Shown here: piece by piece, positions 18,185 to 25,843 of the stretch
How positions within the stretch are numbered: position 1 is the stretch's first letter
How the letters are laid out: each line of letters begins with the position of its first letter
DNA from: an uncultured Hyphomicrobiales bacterium
Lineage (GTDB): Bacteria; Pseudomonadota; Alphaproteobacteria; Rhizobiales; Devosiaceae
Length of the DNA: 64,000 nucleotides
Direction: 5' to 3'
Assembly: GCA_903842455.1 (NCBI GenBank)
Contig: CAIMLX010000205.1
Location: forward strand, 142,309 to 206,308
The notes under the pieces: model-generated
Databases searched by the model: none
Told to the model about the DNA's origin: nothing
Seen by the model: the letters and a program-made list of their open reading frames with translations, nothing else
Program-made: the position numbers and the translations under genes

Positions 18185-19264
18185 ATGAGCAGTTCAGGGC
18201 CGCCCGGCCAAGCGGGCGCAGACTTCGAGAAGCGGCTGGCCGAAGCAGATACCAGCGTCGCCAGCTTCGCCGAGGACGACAAGAGCCTGTACCGCGTGGT
18301 GCAGACCTTCCTCCGGGCCAATCCGACCACCATCCCGACTCTCGTGCTGGTGATCAGCATCCTGGCCTTCGGGCTGATCGCGCCGCGCTTCCTCGGTCCG
18401 GGTGCGCTCTCGACCGTGCTGCAGCAGGTGACCGTGGTGGGCATCATCGCGGTGGCGCAGACCCTGGTCATCCTCACGGCGGGCATCGATCTGTCGGTTG
18501 GCGCCATTCTCGTCGTTACCTCGCTGGTGATGGGCAACCTGGCCGTCAACCTGGGCCTGCCGGTCTGGCTTGCGGTCCCGCTTTCGATTGCGGTCGGCGG
18601 CTTCATGGGCTGGCTGAACGGCGTGCTGGTCGCGGTGATCAAGCTGCCGCCATTCATCGTGACGCTCGGAACGCTGTCGGTCTTTACGGCGCTCAAGCTC
18701 TGGTACTCCGGGTCGGAATCGATCCGCAACGTCGACATTGTGGAGAAGGCGCCGGAGCTGCTGTGGTTCGGCGAAGCCATCCGCTTCGGCGGCTTCAAGC
18801 TGACCTACGGCTCGATCTCGCTGGTCGTGGTGGCCATCGTGGTCTGGTACGCACTCAATCGGACTGCGTGGGGCCGGCATGTTCATGCGGTGGGTGATGA
18901 TCCGGACGCGGCGCGTCTGTCCGGTATTCCCACGCGCCGGATACTGATTTCCGTTTATGTCGCGGCCGGCGTGATCTGCGGTTTTGCTGCCTGGGTGGCG
19001 ATCGGCCGCGTCGGGTCGATCTCGCCGATCGCCTTCGACACGGTGAACCTCGGCTCGATCACTGCCGTGGTGATTGGCGGAACATCGCTGTTCGGTGGCC
19101 GGGCCTCGATCGTAGGCTCCGTGCTCGGAGCGCTGATCGTGGGCGTATTCAATACCGGCCTGTCGCTGGCCGGCGTCGACGACTACTGGCAGATGTTTGC
19201 CGCCGGTACGCTGGTGATCATCGCGGTCGCTCTCGACCAGTGGCTGCGGAGGGCCACGCAATGA
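18185..19264 (+). CDS. frcC: Sugar ABC transporter permease (FrcC-like)
   Basis: A 359-residue inner-membrane permease of the RbsC/FrcC family with about ten hydrophobic segments. It includes ILTAGIDLSVGAILVVTSLV and the cytoplasmic coupling region NRTAWGRHVHAVGDDPDAARLSGI. An unusually long N-terminal cytoplasmic extension (about 35 residues before the first helix) is typical of FrcC. GAGGGGG at 18174-18180 precedes ATG 18185; a GTG at 18182 is possible. Its stop overlaps frcA in ATGA (19261-19264). Confidence 0.92.
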   Translation: MSSSGPPGQAGADFEKRLAEADTSVASFAEDDKSLYRVVQTFLRANPTTIPTLVLVISILAFGLIAPRFLGPGALSTVLQQVTVVGIIAVAQTLVILTAGIDLSVGAILVVTSLVMGNLAVNLGLPVWLAVPLSIAVGGFMGWLNGVLVAVIKLPPFIVTLGTLSVFTALKLWYSGSESIRNVDIVEKAPELLWFGEAIRFGGFKLTYGSISLVVVAIVVWYALNRTAWGRHVHAVGDDPDAARLSGIPTRRILISVYVAAGVICGFAAWVAIGRVGSISPIAFDTVNLGSITAVVIGGTSLFGGRASIVGSVLGALIVGVFNTGLSLAGVDDYWQMFAAGTLVIIAVALDQWLRRATQ

Positions 19265-20040
19265 CCATTCAGCCAATCCTGCAGGCGCGCGGGCTCCTCA
19301 AGCGCTACGGCACCGTGGTGGCGCTCAACGGCGCGGACTTCGACCTCTATCCGGGCGAGATCCTCGCCGTCATCGGGGACAACGGCGCTGGCAAGTCCAC
19401 CCTGATCAAGGCGATCAGCGGCGCCATCATCCCCGACCATGGCACCATCGAACTCGAGGGCCAGGCGGTCCACTTCCGCTCGCCGGACGATGCGCGGAAG
19501 GCGGGTATCGAGACGGTCTACCAGAACCTCGCCCTGTCGCCCGCACTCTCGATCGCCGACAACATGTTCCTCGGGCGCGAACTGCGCAAACCGGGGCTGC
19601 TGGGATCGGTCTTCCGGTTGATGGACCGGGCAGCCATGCAGAAATTCTCGCGCGACAAGCTCAGCGAGCTTGGCCTGATGACCATCCAGAACATCAACCA
19701 GCCGGTCGAAACGCTCTCGGGCGGCCAGCGGCAGGGCGTGGCGGTGGCGCGGGCGGCGGCGTTCGGCTCCAAGATCATCATCCTCGACGAGCCGACTGCG
19801 GCGCTTGGCGTCAAGGAATCGCGCCGGGTGCTCGAACTGATCCTGGATGTCCGGGCGCGCGGCATTCCCATCATCCTCATCTCGCACAACATGCCACATG
19901 TGTTCGAGGTGGCCGACCGCATCCACATCCACCGGCTGGGCAAGCGCATTGCCGTCATCAATCCCAAGGATTATTCGATGAGCGACGCCGTCGCCATCAT
20001 GACGGGCGCGATGAAACCGCCGCAGCCCGTGGCGGCCTGA
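19261..20040 (+). CDS. frcA: Sugar ABC transporter ATP-binding protein (FrcA-like)
   Basis: A 259-residue single ABC domain with Walker A GDNGAGKST, signature LSGGQRQ and Walker B IIILDEPTAAL, ending near HNMPHVFEVADRIHIHRLGK. A single-domain ATPase, rather than the double RbsA type, is the known arrangement of FrcA in rhizobia. The ATG overlaps the frcC stop. A polyol dehydrogenase gene follows after 15 bp, probably on the same transcript, linking uptake to oxidation of the substrate. Confidence 0.92.
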   Translation: MTIQPILQARGLLKRYGTVVALNGADFDLYPGEILAVIGDNGAGKSTLIKAISGAIIPDHGTIELEGQAVHFRSPDDARKAGIETVYQNLALSPALSIADNMFLGRELRKPGLLGSVFRLMDRAAMQKFSRDKLSELGLMTIQNINQPVETLSGGQRQGVAVARAAAFGSKIIILDEPTAALGVKESRRVLELILDVRARGIPIILISHNMPHVFEVADRIHIHRLGKRIAVINPKDYSMSDAVAIMTGAMKPPQPVAA

Positions 20041-20055
20041 TCCACCGAGACCACC

Positions 20056-21105
20056 ATGACCCTGCAGCGTGCCCTGGTGCTGGAAAAGCAGCACGAACTG
20101 ACCCTCCGCGAGATCGACCTGCCGGCCGATCCCGGTCCCGGCGAGGTGAAGATCAAGCTCCACACGGTCGGTGTCTGCGGGTCGGATGTGCACTACTATA
20201 CCCACGGCCGCATCGGCCCGTTCGTCGTCAACGCGCCGATGGTGCTGGGCCACGAGGCCGCCGGCACGGTGGTCGAACTGGGGGCAGGGGTGACAAGTCT
20301 CAAGGTGGGCGACCGTGTCTGCATGGAGCCGGGCGTCCCCGACCCCGGCAGCAGGGCGGCGCGCCTCGGCATGTACAATATCGATCCGGCGGTCACCTTC
20401 TGGGCCACCCCGCCGATCCACGGCGTGCTGACGCCGTTCGTCGTCCACCCGGCCAACTACACCTTCAAGTTGCCCGACAACGTCAGCTTCGCCGAAGGGG
20501 CCATGGTCGAACCCTTCGCCGTCGGCATGCAGGCCGCGACCAAGGCGAAGATCACCCCCGGCGATACCGCCATCGTCATGGGCGCCGGGCCGATCGGCAC
20601 CATGGTGGCGCTGGCGGCGCTCGCCGGCGGCTGCTCGCGCGTCATCATCACCGACCTGGCGCAGCCCAAGCTCGATATCGCCGCACAGTACCAGGGCATC
20701 ATCCCGGTCAATATCCGCGACAGGAAGCTGGTCGACGAGGTCAACGCCCTCACCGGTGGCTGGGGCGCCGACGTGGTGTTCGAGTGCTCCGGCTCGCCGC
20801 GCGCCTGGGCCGGCATTACCGATGTCGTCCGCCCCGGCGGCACCATCGTAGTCGTCGGCCTGCCGGTAGAGCCGGTGAACTTCGACATCGCCACGCTGAG
20901 CGTCAAGGAAGTCACCATCACCTCGGTGTTCCGCTACGCCCACCAATACGACCGCGCCATCGCGCTGATGGCCTCGGGCCGCGTGGATCTGAAGCCGCTG
21001 ATCTCCGAGACCTTCTCTTTCGCCGATTCGATCAAGGCCTTCGACCGTGCCGTCGAGGCGCGGCCGACGGACGTGAAGCTGCAGATTGTGATGGATGACG
21101 CATGA
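20056..21105 (+). CDS. Zinc-dependent polyol dehydrogenase (xylitol/sorbitol dehydrogenase-like)
   Basis: A 349-residue medium-chain dehydrogenase. The zinc site region reads [20 protein letters not shown] then [11 protein letters not shown], and the NAD site reads [16 protein letters not shown]. The four structural-zinc cysteines of classical alcohol dehydrogenases are missing: the segment reads [18 protein letters not shown], as in bacterial xylitol/D-xylulose reductases and sorbitol dehydrogenases. It probably oxidises a pentitol or hexitol to the ketose with NAD. It lies directly after frcA and before an SDR, so the locus may import a polyol or its ketose. Confidence 0.85.
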   Translation: MTLQRALVLEKQHELTLREIDLPADPGPGEVKIKLHTVGVCGSDVHYYTHGRIGPFVVNAPMVLGHEAAGTVVELGAGVTSLKVGDRVCMEPGVPDPGSRAARLGMYNIDPAVTFWATPPIHGVLTPFVVHPANYTFKLPDNVSFAEGAMVEPFAVGMQAATKAKITPGDTAIVMGAGPIGTMVALAALAGGCSRVIITDLAQPKLDIAAQYQGIIPVNIRDRKLVDEVNALTGGWGADVVFECSGSPRAWAGITDVVRPGGTIVVVGLPVEPVNFDIATLSVKEVTITSVFRYAHQYDRAIALMASGRVDLKPLISETFSFADSIKAFDRAVEARPTDVKLQIVMDDA

Positions 21106-21110
21106 TGCTT

Positions 21111-21135
21111 CCTCTTACCCGCCTCGGGTGAGGGG
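21111..21135. repeat. Minimal copy of intergenic palindrome family 1
   Basis: CCTCTTACCC, GCCTC, then GGGTGAGGGG at 21126-21135 form a short imperfect palindrome that repeats the outer arms of the element at 2170-2287 without its interior. It lies between the polyol dehydrogenase and the SDR genes. Confidence 0.5.
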
Positions 21136-21159
21136 AGGTTTAGCTCAAGGGGCAAACCG

Positions 21160-21942
21160 ATGGACCTGAATCTCAAATCGAAGCTCGCCGTCATCACCGG
21201 CGGTAGCGTCGGCATTGGCCTCGCGGTGGCAAAGGGCTTTGCTGCCGAGGGCGCCCGCATCCTCATAACCGCCCGCGGCCGTGACCGGGTCGAGGCCGAA
21301 GTCGCCCAGATCCGTGCCAACTACGGCGTCGAAACCCGCGGTGTCGCCGCCGATGTCGCCACCGCCGAAGGCTGCAACGCGGTCATCGCGGCTGCCGCCG
21401 CGATGGGCGGCGCCGACATCCTCATCAACAATGCCGGCACCGGCAGCAACGAAACCATCGCCGAAGCCGACGACGCCAAGTGGCAGTATTACTGGGACCT
21501 GCATGTCATGGCCGCCGTCCGGCTCGGCCGCGGGCTGGTGCCGCAGATGAAGGCGCATGGCGGCGGCGTCATCCTCCACAACGCCTCGATCTGCGCCGTG
21601 CAGCCGCTGTGGTACGAGCCGATCTACAACACCACCAAGGCGGCGCTGATGATGTTCTCCAAGACCCTCGCCAACGAGGTGGTCGGCGACAATATCCGCG
21701 TCAACACGGTGAACCCGGGACTCGTCCTCACCCCCGACTGGATCAAGACGGCGAGGCAGATCGCCGGCGAAGACGGCTGGGAAGCGCACCTGCAGGGCGT
21801 CGCCAACGAAGCCGGCGGCATGAAGCGCTTCGCCACCCCCGAAGAACTCGCCAACTTCTTCGTCTTCATGAGCTCCGACAAGGCGAGCTACTCGACCGGC
21901 AGCACGTACTTCGTCGATGGCGGGTGGTTGAGAACGGTGTGA
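21160..21942 (+). CDS. SDR family NAD(P)-dependent oxidoreductase
   Basis: A 260-residue short-chain dehydrogenase. The cofactor loop is TGGSVGIGLA, NNAG is at LINNAGTGSN, and the catalytic Ser-Tyr-Lys is seen in NASICAVQPLWYEPIYNTTKAAL (Y..xK). The C-terminus STYFVDGGWLRTV is the usual SDR ending. It follows the polyol dehydrogenase by 54 bp and is probably the last gene of the sugar/polyol transcript; a large palindromic repeat follows. The substrate is unknown; sugar alcohol or sugar lactone are plausible from context only. Confidence 0.9.
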   Translation: MDLNLKSKLAVITGGSVGIGLAVAKGFAAEGARILITARGRDRVEAEVAQIRANYGVETRGVAADVATAEGCNAVIAAAAAMGGADILINNAGTGSNETIAEADDAKWQYYWDLHVMAAVRLGRGLVPQMKAHGGGVILHNASICAVQPLWYEPIYNTTKAALMMFSKTLANEVVGDNIRVNTVNPGLVLTPDWIKTARQIAGEDGWEAHLQGVANEAGGMKRFATPEELANFFVFMSSDKASYSTGSTYFVDGGWLRTV

Positions 21943-21991
21943 CGGTCAGCGGGCCGTGCCAGCGGCACACTGAGGGCAGAACGCTCCCAAC

Positions 21992-22073
21992 GTGTCATCC
22001 CTGCGAACGCAGGGACCCACCTCACCACCTGCGCAGGTCCTGGTTTGGGTCCCTGCGTTCGCAGGGATGACAC
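21992..22073. repeat. Intergenic palindrome, family 2 (GTCATCCCTGCG...)
   Basis: A perfect 28-bp inverted repeat: left arm 21992-22019, right arm 22046-22073, with 26 bp between. Each arm contains its own smaller palindrome CCCTGCGAACGCAGGG. Related copies are at 55760-55839, 61539-61618 and 63678-63774. It lies between the convergent ends of the SDR and MFS genes and could act as a bidirectional terminator. Confidence 0.9.
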
Positions 22074-22108
22074 CTCAGTGAGGTTGCCGGTTAGCGGCCC
22101 AGGGCATG

Positions 22109-23563
22109 CTACTCCGCCGGCTGCTCCACCACCGGCGCCCCGGCCCGTCCATTCCGCGCAATCCCCCAGATCACCGGGATGGCAATCAGCGGGGCCAGCG
22201 CGAACAGCCAGTAGAGCCAGCCGGCGGCACTGATCGTCACCGGCACCGACTCGCTCGCGGCGAGTCCCGCCGCATTGACGATCACCCCCGCCACTGCCGC
22301 GCCAAAACCCGAGGCGAACAGTTGCACCATCGAAATCGCCGCCGAGGTCAGGTCACCTTCGCCGGCTGGGGCCGAGTGCAGCAGGCGGGCCGAGACATGC
22401 GGCCAGGAGATGCCGATGCCGGTGCCGAGCAACAGCAGCGCTACACCCACCGGCACCAGCGGCAGGATCGCGCCCGCCGTGTTGTCGACACCGATGAACA
22501 GCGCCAGCCCTACGAGACCGAGCAGCTGCAGCGTCGGCCCGAGCACCAGCACCAGCCGCTCGCGCGCCCCCGTCCAGTTGGCGACGACGATCGATCCGGC
22601 GCTCCAGCCCACCGCCACCAGCGCCACCATGTAGCCGGCGATCAGTGGCGCCTGACCATGCAGGTTCTGCACGAACAGCGGCACGAACATGTCGCTGACG
22701 ATGGCGAGGTTCAGCAGCAGCATGGCGAGGAACAGTGCCGGCAGCGGTCCGCGCAGCCTGAAGGTGCCGCGCGGGAACAGATGGTTTTCGCGGTGCTGGT
22801 CGATCACGCCCAGCGCGAGGATCGCCAGCACCGCGAGCCCGACCAGAAGCGCAGGCAGCACCACGCCTCCGGTCAGGATGGAAGCCACCGAGATCAGCGC
22901 CACGGCGCTGATCAGCAGCATGATCTGCAGCACCGGGACGCGCGCCATCCCGGTCTCGCCGCTCGAGCGCGGAATGACCCGCAGCGCCAACAGCCCGAGC
23001 AGCGCGGAGCAGGGCACGATGACGAAGAAGGCCAGCCGCCAGGCATCGAACGCCGCGAATACCCCACCGATCGCCGGACCGATCACCGTCGACACTCCCC
23101 ACACCGACGAAATCAGCGCGAAGGCCCGGCCCCACAGTTCCTGTGGGAAAATCACCCGGATCATCGAATAGCTCATCGCCGTCAAGAGCCCGGCTCCGAG
23201 GCCCTGGATGGCCCGGCCGGCCAGCATCACCGGCATGTTCGGCGCCAGCCCGCAGATCAGGCTGCCGAGCCCGAAGCCGAAGGCCGCCACGAGGTAAATG
23301 CCACGCGGCCCGAGGTTGAACGGCCGCACCGCCGCAAAGACCGAGGCCATGATCGAGGCGACGATGAACACCGTGGTGTTCCAGGCGAACAGCTCGAGCC
23401 CGCCGATCTCGCCCACCACCGAGGGCAGCAGCGTCGAGACGATGAACGTCTCCATCGCCTGCAGGCCGACACCGGAGGCAAGCGTGATGGCGGCGAGCCC
23501 ACGCGCACCCTGGAACATCGCGCCCCAGGAATTGTCGGCCGGAGCTGCTACCGCCGCTGCCAT
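22109..23563 (-). CDS. MFS multidrug efflux transporter (DHA2-like), SoxR target
   Basis: A 484-residue major facilitator with about 14 hydrophobic segments and the motif [21 protein letters not shown] typical of drug:H+ antiporters. It probably expels redox-cycling or toxic compounds. ATG 23563 is preferred because GAGGA lies 4 bp upstream and because a SoxR box at 23603-23620 would place the transcript start at or beyond the alternative ATG 23593, which would add ten residues. It is divergent from soxR. Its 3' end faces a large palindromic repeat. Confidence 0.85.
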   Translation of the reverse strand: MAAAVAAPADNSWGAMFQGARGLAAITLASGVGLQAMETFIVSTLLPSVVGEIGGLELFAWNTTVFIVASIMASVFAAVRPFNLGPRGIYLVAAFGFGLGSLICGLAPNMPVMLAGRAIQGLGAGLLTAMSYSMIRVIFPQELWGRAFALISSVWGVSTVIGPAIGGVFAAFDAWRLAFFVIVPCSALLGLLALRVIPRSSGETGMARVPVLQIMLLISAVALISVASILTGGVVLPALLVGLAVLAILALGVIDQHRENHLFPRGTFRLRGPLPALFLAMLLLNLAIVSDMFVPLFVQNLHGQAPLIAGYMVALVAVGWSAGSIVVANWTGARERLVLVLGPTLQLLGLVGLALFIGVDNTAGAILPLVPVGVALLLLGTGIGISWPHVSARLLHSAPAGEGDLTSAAISMVQLFASGFGAAVAGVIVNAAGLAASESVPVTISAAGWLYWLFALAPLIAIPVIWGIARNGRAGAPVVEQPAE

Positions 23564-23602
23564 GTCGTCCTCGCTATCCAGATCGTGGGGCATGCTCTAC
23601 AA

Positions 23603-23620
23603 CCTCAACTGCACTTCAGG
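23603..23620. promoter_or_regulatory. SoxR operator (SoxR box)
   Basis: CCTCAACTGCACTTCAGG is an 18-bp imperfect palindrome matching the SoxR box of enterobacteria (CCTCAAGTTAACTTGAGG) at nearly all outer positions. On the minus strand it overlaps a TTTACC -35 element followed after 19 bp by TAGAGC. This is the long spacer expected of a MerR-type promoter and points it at the MFS gene. Confidence 0.8.
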
Positions 23621-23640
23621 TAAAGGGGCAAATTCATCAA

Positions 23641-24099
23641 ATGTCGCGCGAACTGACTGTGGGACAGGTGGCCGAGCGCAGCGGCCTCGCCGTTTCGGCG
23701 CTGCACTTTTACGAGAAGAAGGGGCTTATCCGCTCGCACCGCACGTCCGGCAACCAGCGGCGCTACGATCGCGACGTGCTGCGGCGCCTCGCCATCATCC
23801 GAATGGCGCAGGAACTGGGAATCCCGTTGAGCGAAGTTGCCGAAGCGCTGTCGCGCGTGCCGCTCGGTCATATCCCGAGCGCCGAGGATTGGCGAGGCAT
23901 GTCGGCGGTCTGGTACGAAAAGCTCGATCGCCGCGTCACCATGCTCATCCGCATGCGCGATGAGCTCAACGGCTGCATCGGCTGCGGCTGCCTGTCCACC
24001 ACCAGTTGTCCATTGATGAATGCCGGCGACCGGCTGGCCGACGAAGGCCCCGGCCCGCGCCGGCTGCTGCGGGAAGGCGGGGACACCTACCAGAGCTAG
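23641..24099 (+). CDS. soxR: Redox-sensitive transcriptional activator SoxR
   Basis: A 152-residue MerR-family protein. The DNA-binding domain reads [21 protein letters not shown]...NQRRY. The [2Fe-2S] ligands are complete: C112, C115, C117 and C123 in [12 protein letters not shown]. SoxR senses redox-active compounds through the cluster. There is no soxS here, as in most non-enteric bacteria, so it should act directly on the divergent MFS pump through the box at 23603-23620. ATG 23641 follows a GGTAAAGGGG stretch. Confidence 0.96.
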   Translation: MSRELTVGQVAERSGLAVSALHFYEKKGLIRSHRTSGNQRRYDRDVLRRLAIIRMAQELGIPLSEVAEALSRVPLGHIPSAEDWRGMSAVWYEKLDRRVTMLIRMRDELNGCIGCGCLSTTSCPLMNAGDRLADEGPGPRRLLREGGDTYQS

Positions 24100-24105
24100 G
24101 AGCCC

Positions 24106-24131
24106 GGAACCGCCGCGCGCGCTCCGCCGTT
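24106..24131 (+). promoter_or_regulatory. EcfG-type general stress promoter (exact match)
   Basis: GGAAC at 24106-24110 and CGTT at 24128-24131 with a 17-bp spacer match the EcfG consensus exactly. It begins 6 bp after the soxR stop and ends 32 bp before the MgtC-family start at 24163, giving a leader of about 25 nt. Confidence 0.7.
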
Positions 24132-24162
24132 CTGGGGCAAAGCGTCAACACCGGAACTCCCC

Positions 24163-24663
24163 ATGGACCTGCTCGCCACGATTGGCCTCGAGGAAACCCA
24201 CACACCGCTCCACATCATCCTGATCCGCCTGGTGATCGCCGCGGCCCTCGGCGCGCTGATCGGCCTCGAGCGTGGGTCCACCTCGGGGGTGGCGGGCCTC
24301 CGCACCCATATCCTGATCGCCCTTGCGGCGGCGCTCTTCACGACCCTCACCTTCGAAATCTACCACGCCTCGCTGGAGTTCAGCCCGCAGCAGGGGCCCG
24401 ATCCGATCCGCGCTGTCGAGGCGGTGACGGCCGGCATCGCCTTCCTCGGCGCCGGCGCCATCTTCCAGCAGCGTGGCAGCGTGCAGGGGCTGACCACGGG
24501 GGCGGGGATGTGGCTGGCGGGCGCCGTCGGCCTGTCGGCGGCGCTGGGCTTCTACATCATCGCCGCAGCAGCCGCCCTGCTGGCCGTGCTGGTGCTGGCC
24601 GCCATGCGGGGGTTCTCGCACAAGGTGGTCAGCAAGAACGATGCCCCGCCGGGCGGCGACTAG
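24163..24663 (+). CDS. MgtC/SapB family membrane protein
   Basis: A 166-residue inner-membrane protein with the MgtC N-terminal signature ALIGLERGSTSGVAGLRTHILIALAAALFT and AFLGAGAIFQQRGSVQGLTTGAGMWLAGAVG. It has about five helices and a short charged tail. MgtC proteins modulate ATP synthase or magnesium/acid adaptation in pathogens; small MgtC/SapB proteins in environmental bacteria are mostly uncharacterised. It is preceded by an exact EcfG-like promoter, so stress induction is likely. Immediately downstream is the large hairpin array. Confidence 0.9.
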   Translation: MDLLATIGLEETHTPLHIILIRLVIAAALGALIGLERGSTSGVAGLRTHILIALAAALFTTLTFEIYHASLEFSPQQGPDPIRAVEAVTAGIAFLGAGAIFQQRGSVQGLTTGAGMWLAGAVGLSAALGFYIIAAAAALLAVLVLAAMRGFSHKVVSKNDAPPGGD

Positions 24664-24697
24664 CGATTGGCAAAAGAGAATTGTCTTCGGGCTGACG

Positions 24698-25213
24698 AGC
24701 GCGGCCGCGGCCCGGGAGGTGGCCGCAACCGCGCTTTGCTCGCTTGCTCGGGTCCAGACACGCGAGCCGTCAGTCTAGCGGGGCGGAGCAGCGACAGGGC
24801 GCGCTCCGCCTCGGCAGTCTGGACCACCGCCCGTGGGGAGGGAACACGGGGGCAGTCCGCAGGGGGCCGGCAAACTTGGGGTGACCGGCCCGGCCATCCG
24901 GGAGCCGCAGGGAGTCGGCACCGGATGGATTCCAGAAAGAGTGGCACTGGATCGGCCGCCGCGGGAGGGAACGCGGCGGCCGGCCAGGCATCGGATCGGC
25001 GTACTTGGGGTGGCCGATCCGCCGTCCCGCCTCAGCTTGCCGCAGGGAGTCGGCGCGAGGCGGAATTCTTCGAAAATGATCGCCGGAGGCCGCTTGGGAC
25101 AGCCTCCGGCGGGAGAAACGAGGAGCGCGCTTGGGAATGCAATCGGCAGTGGCCTGCCTAGAGCAACGCGCTCCCCGTCGGCACGTAACCTGTGGACGCA
25201 GTAGTTACGTGCC
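24698..25213. ncRNA. Unclassified structured element: array of about ten strong hairpins with a tandem three-hairpin unit
   Basis: A gene-free stretch between mgtC (+) and a receiver gene (-). Stems: AGCGCGG/CCGCGCT with inner GCGGCC/GGCCGC (24698-24735); GGTCCAGAC/GTCTGGACC (24751-24825) enclosing GGCGGAGC/GCTCCGCC. Unit A has 24830-24850, 24864-24891 and 24895-24927. Unit B has 24954-24981, 24993-25020 and 25027-25063. Then CGCCGGAGGC/GCCTCCGGCG (25081-25111), GGAGCGCG/CGCGCTCC (25122-25174) and GGCACGTAAC/GTTACGTGCC (25180-25213). Units A and B share loops (GGAGGGAA, ACTTGGGGTG, CAGGGAGT) but not stem sequences, so structure appears conserved. Loops are purine/GGG-rich on plus and CCC-rich on minus. 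Strand, promoter and family are unknown; it does not match RNase P, tmRNA or 6S RNA as I know them. Confidence 0.55.
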
Positions 25214-25651
25214 AACCGCTTCAAGGCGCTGATGACGCACCCAGAAACTCACGATCGCCGCAGCTTCGCGACGATAGAAATCGATATCCGCCTGACGCTC
25301 GAACACCGCATCGGCGCCCGCCTCGATCAGCACGTCGCGAACCTCGCGGTCGAGCGTCGGTGCCATGGCGGCAATCAGCAGGGCGGTGCCATCGCGCATC
25401 CCCCGCAGCTTGCGGATGAAGTCGGCGGTGGCGGTGCTCGAGGACTTGAGGTCCACGATCACCAGGCCCGGCAGCGTGGCCTTGGGGTCATCCAGCAGCC
25501 GGTCCAGTTCGGTGCTCGCAACGGTCTCGCCGTCAAGCCAGTTGACCGACGGCGCGCCATGGGCGAGCAACATCCGGATCATCAGCCGGGCCGAATGAGA
25601 GTCGTCATCGACCAGCGCCATGAAGGGCTGGGCGGCACCATGCGAGTTCAT
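25205..25651 (-). CDS. Stand-alone receiver-like protein, degenerate
   Basis: A 148-residue single-domain protein resembling a CheY-type receiver: ALVDDDSHSARLMIRMLL (acidic pocket), LVIVDLKSSS (candidate phospho-Asp) and LLIAAMAPT. The conserved Lys-Pro of loop 5 is replaced by VFERQ, and the signalling Thr/Ser is unclear, so phosphorylation control may be altered or lost. ATG 25651 has AAGGAAG just upstream. No histidine kinase is adjacent. Its stop codon lies inside the last hairpin of the structured element at 24698-25213. Confidence 0.75.
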   Translation of the reverse strand: MNSHGAAQPFMALVDDDSHSARLMIRMLLAHGAPSVNWLDGETVASTELDRLLDDPKATLPGLVIVDLKSSSTATADFIRKLRGMRDGTALLIAAMAPTLDREVRDVLIEAGADAVFERQADIDFYRREAAAIVSFWVRHQRLEAVGT

Positions 25652-25816
25652 AAAGCTTCCTTCTTGCCGCGCCGCGCGGCAATGGGCGAACCGACTGATA
25701 CGTAGAACCCGTCGCGCACCGGGGACGAACCCGCGTCGTGGGTCACCGGGATCGATCCGGTCACCGGCACCATGCAGCGACGGGCCTGATATGACGATCA
25801 CATGACGAAGTTGAAA

Positions 25817-25841
25817 GGAACACCGGGGTAACGGTCGCGTA
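25817..25841 (+). promoter_or_regulatory. Candidate EcfG-type promoter (near match) with an adjacent 12-bp palindrome
   Basis: GGAAC (25817-25821), 16 bp, then CGTA (25838-25841) matches eight of nine EcfG consensus bases. Just downstream is the perfect palindrome TTTACATGTAAA (25855-25866), a possible operator in the 5' region of the TPR protein gene. The near match alone would be weak evidence; orientation and the three exact matches elsewhere in the window raise it slightly. Confidence 0.35.
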
Positions 25842-25843
25842 AC

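Noticed and set aside
21992..22073. CRISPR-like repeat
   Set aside because: The two arms are inverted, not direct, and there is only one pair with no spacer series; no cas genes are present.
24698..25213. RNase P RNA, tmRNA, 6S RNA or cobalamin riboswitch
   Set aside because: The universal RNase P segment GAGGAAAGTCC, the tmRNA tRNA-like ends, the long 6S internal bubble and the cobalamin box GCCACTG in context are all absent or misplaced.
25190..25216. Sigma-54 promoter (TTGGCACG...TACTGC) on the minus strand
   Set aside because: The distance between the GG and GC elements is 12 bp instead of the required 10.
24775..25224. Minus-strand open frame of about 150 codons through the hairpin array
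   Set aside because: The sequence is dominated by paired stems whose two copies change in a complementary way, not codon by codon. The translation is low-complexity and Arg/Pro-rich with no start supported by a ribosome site.
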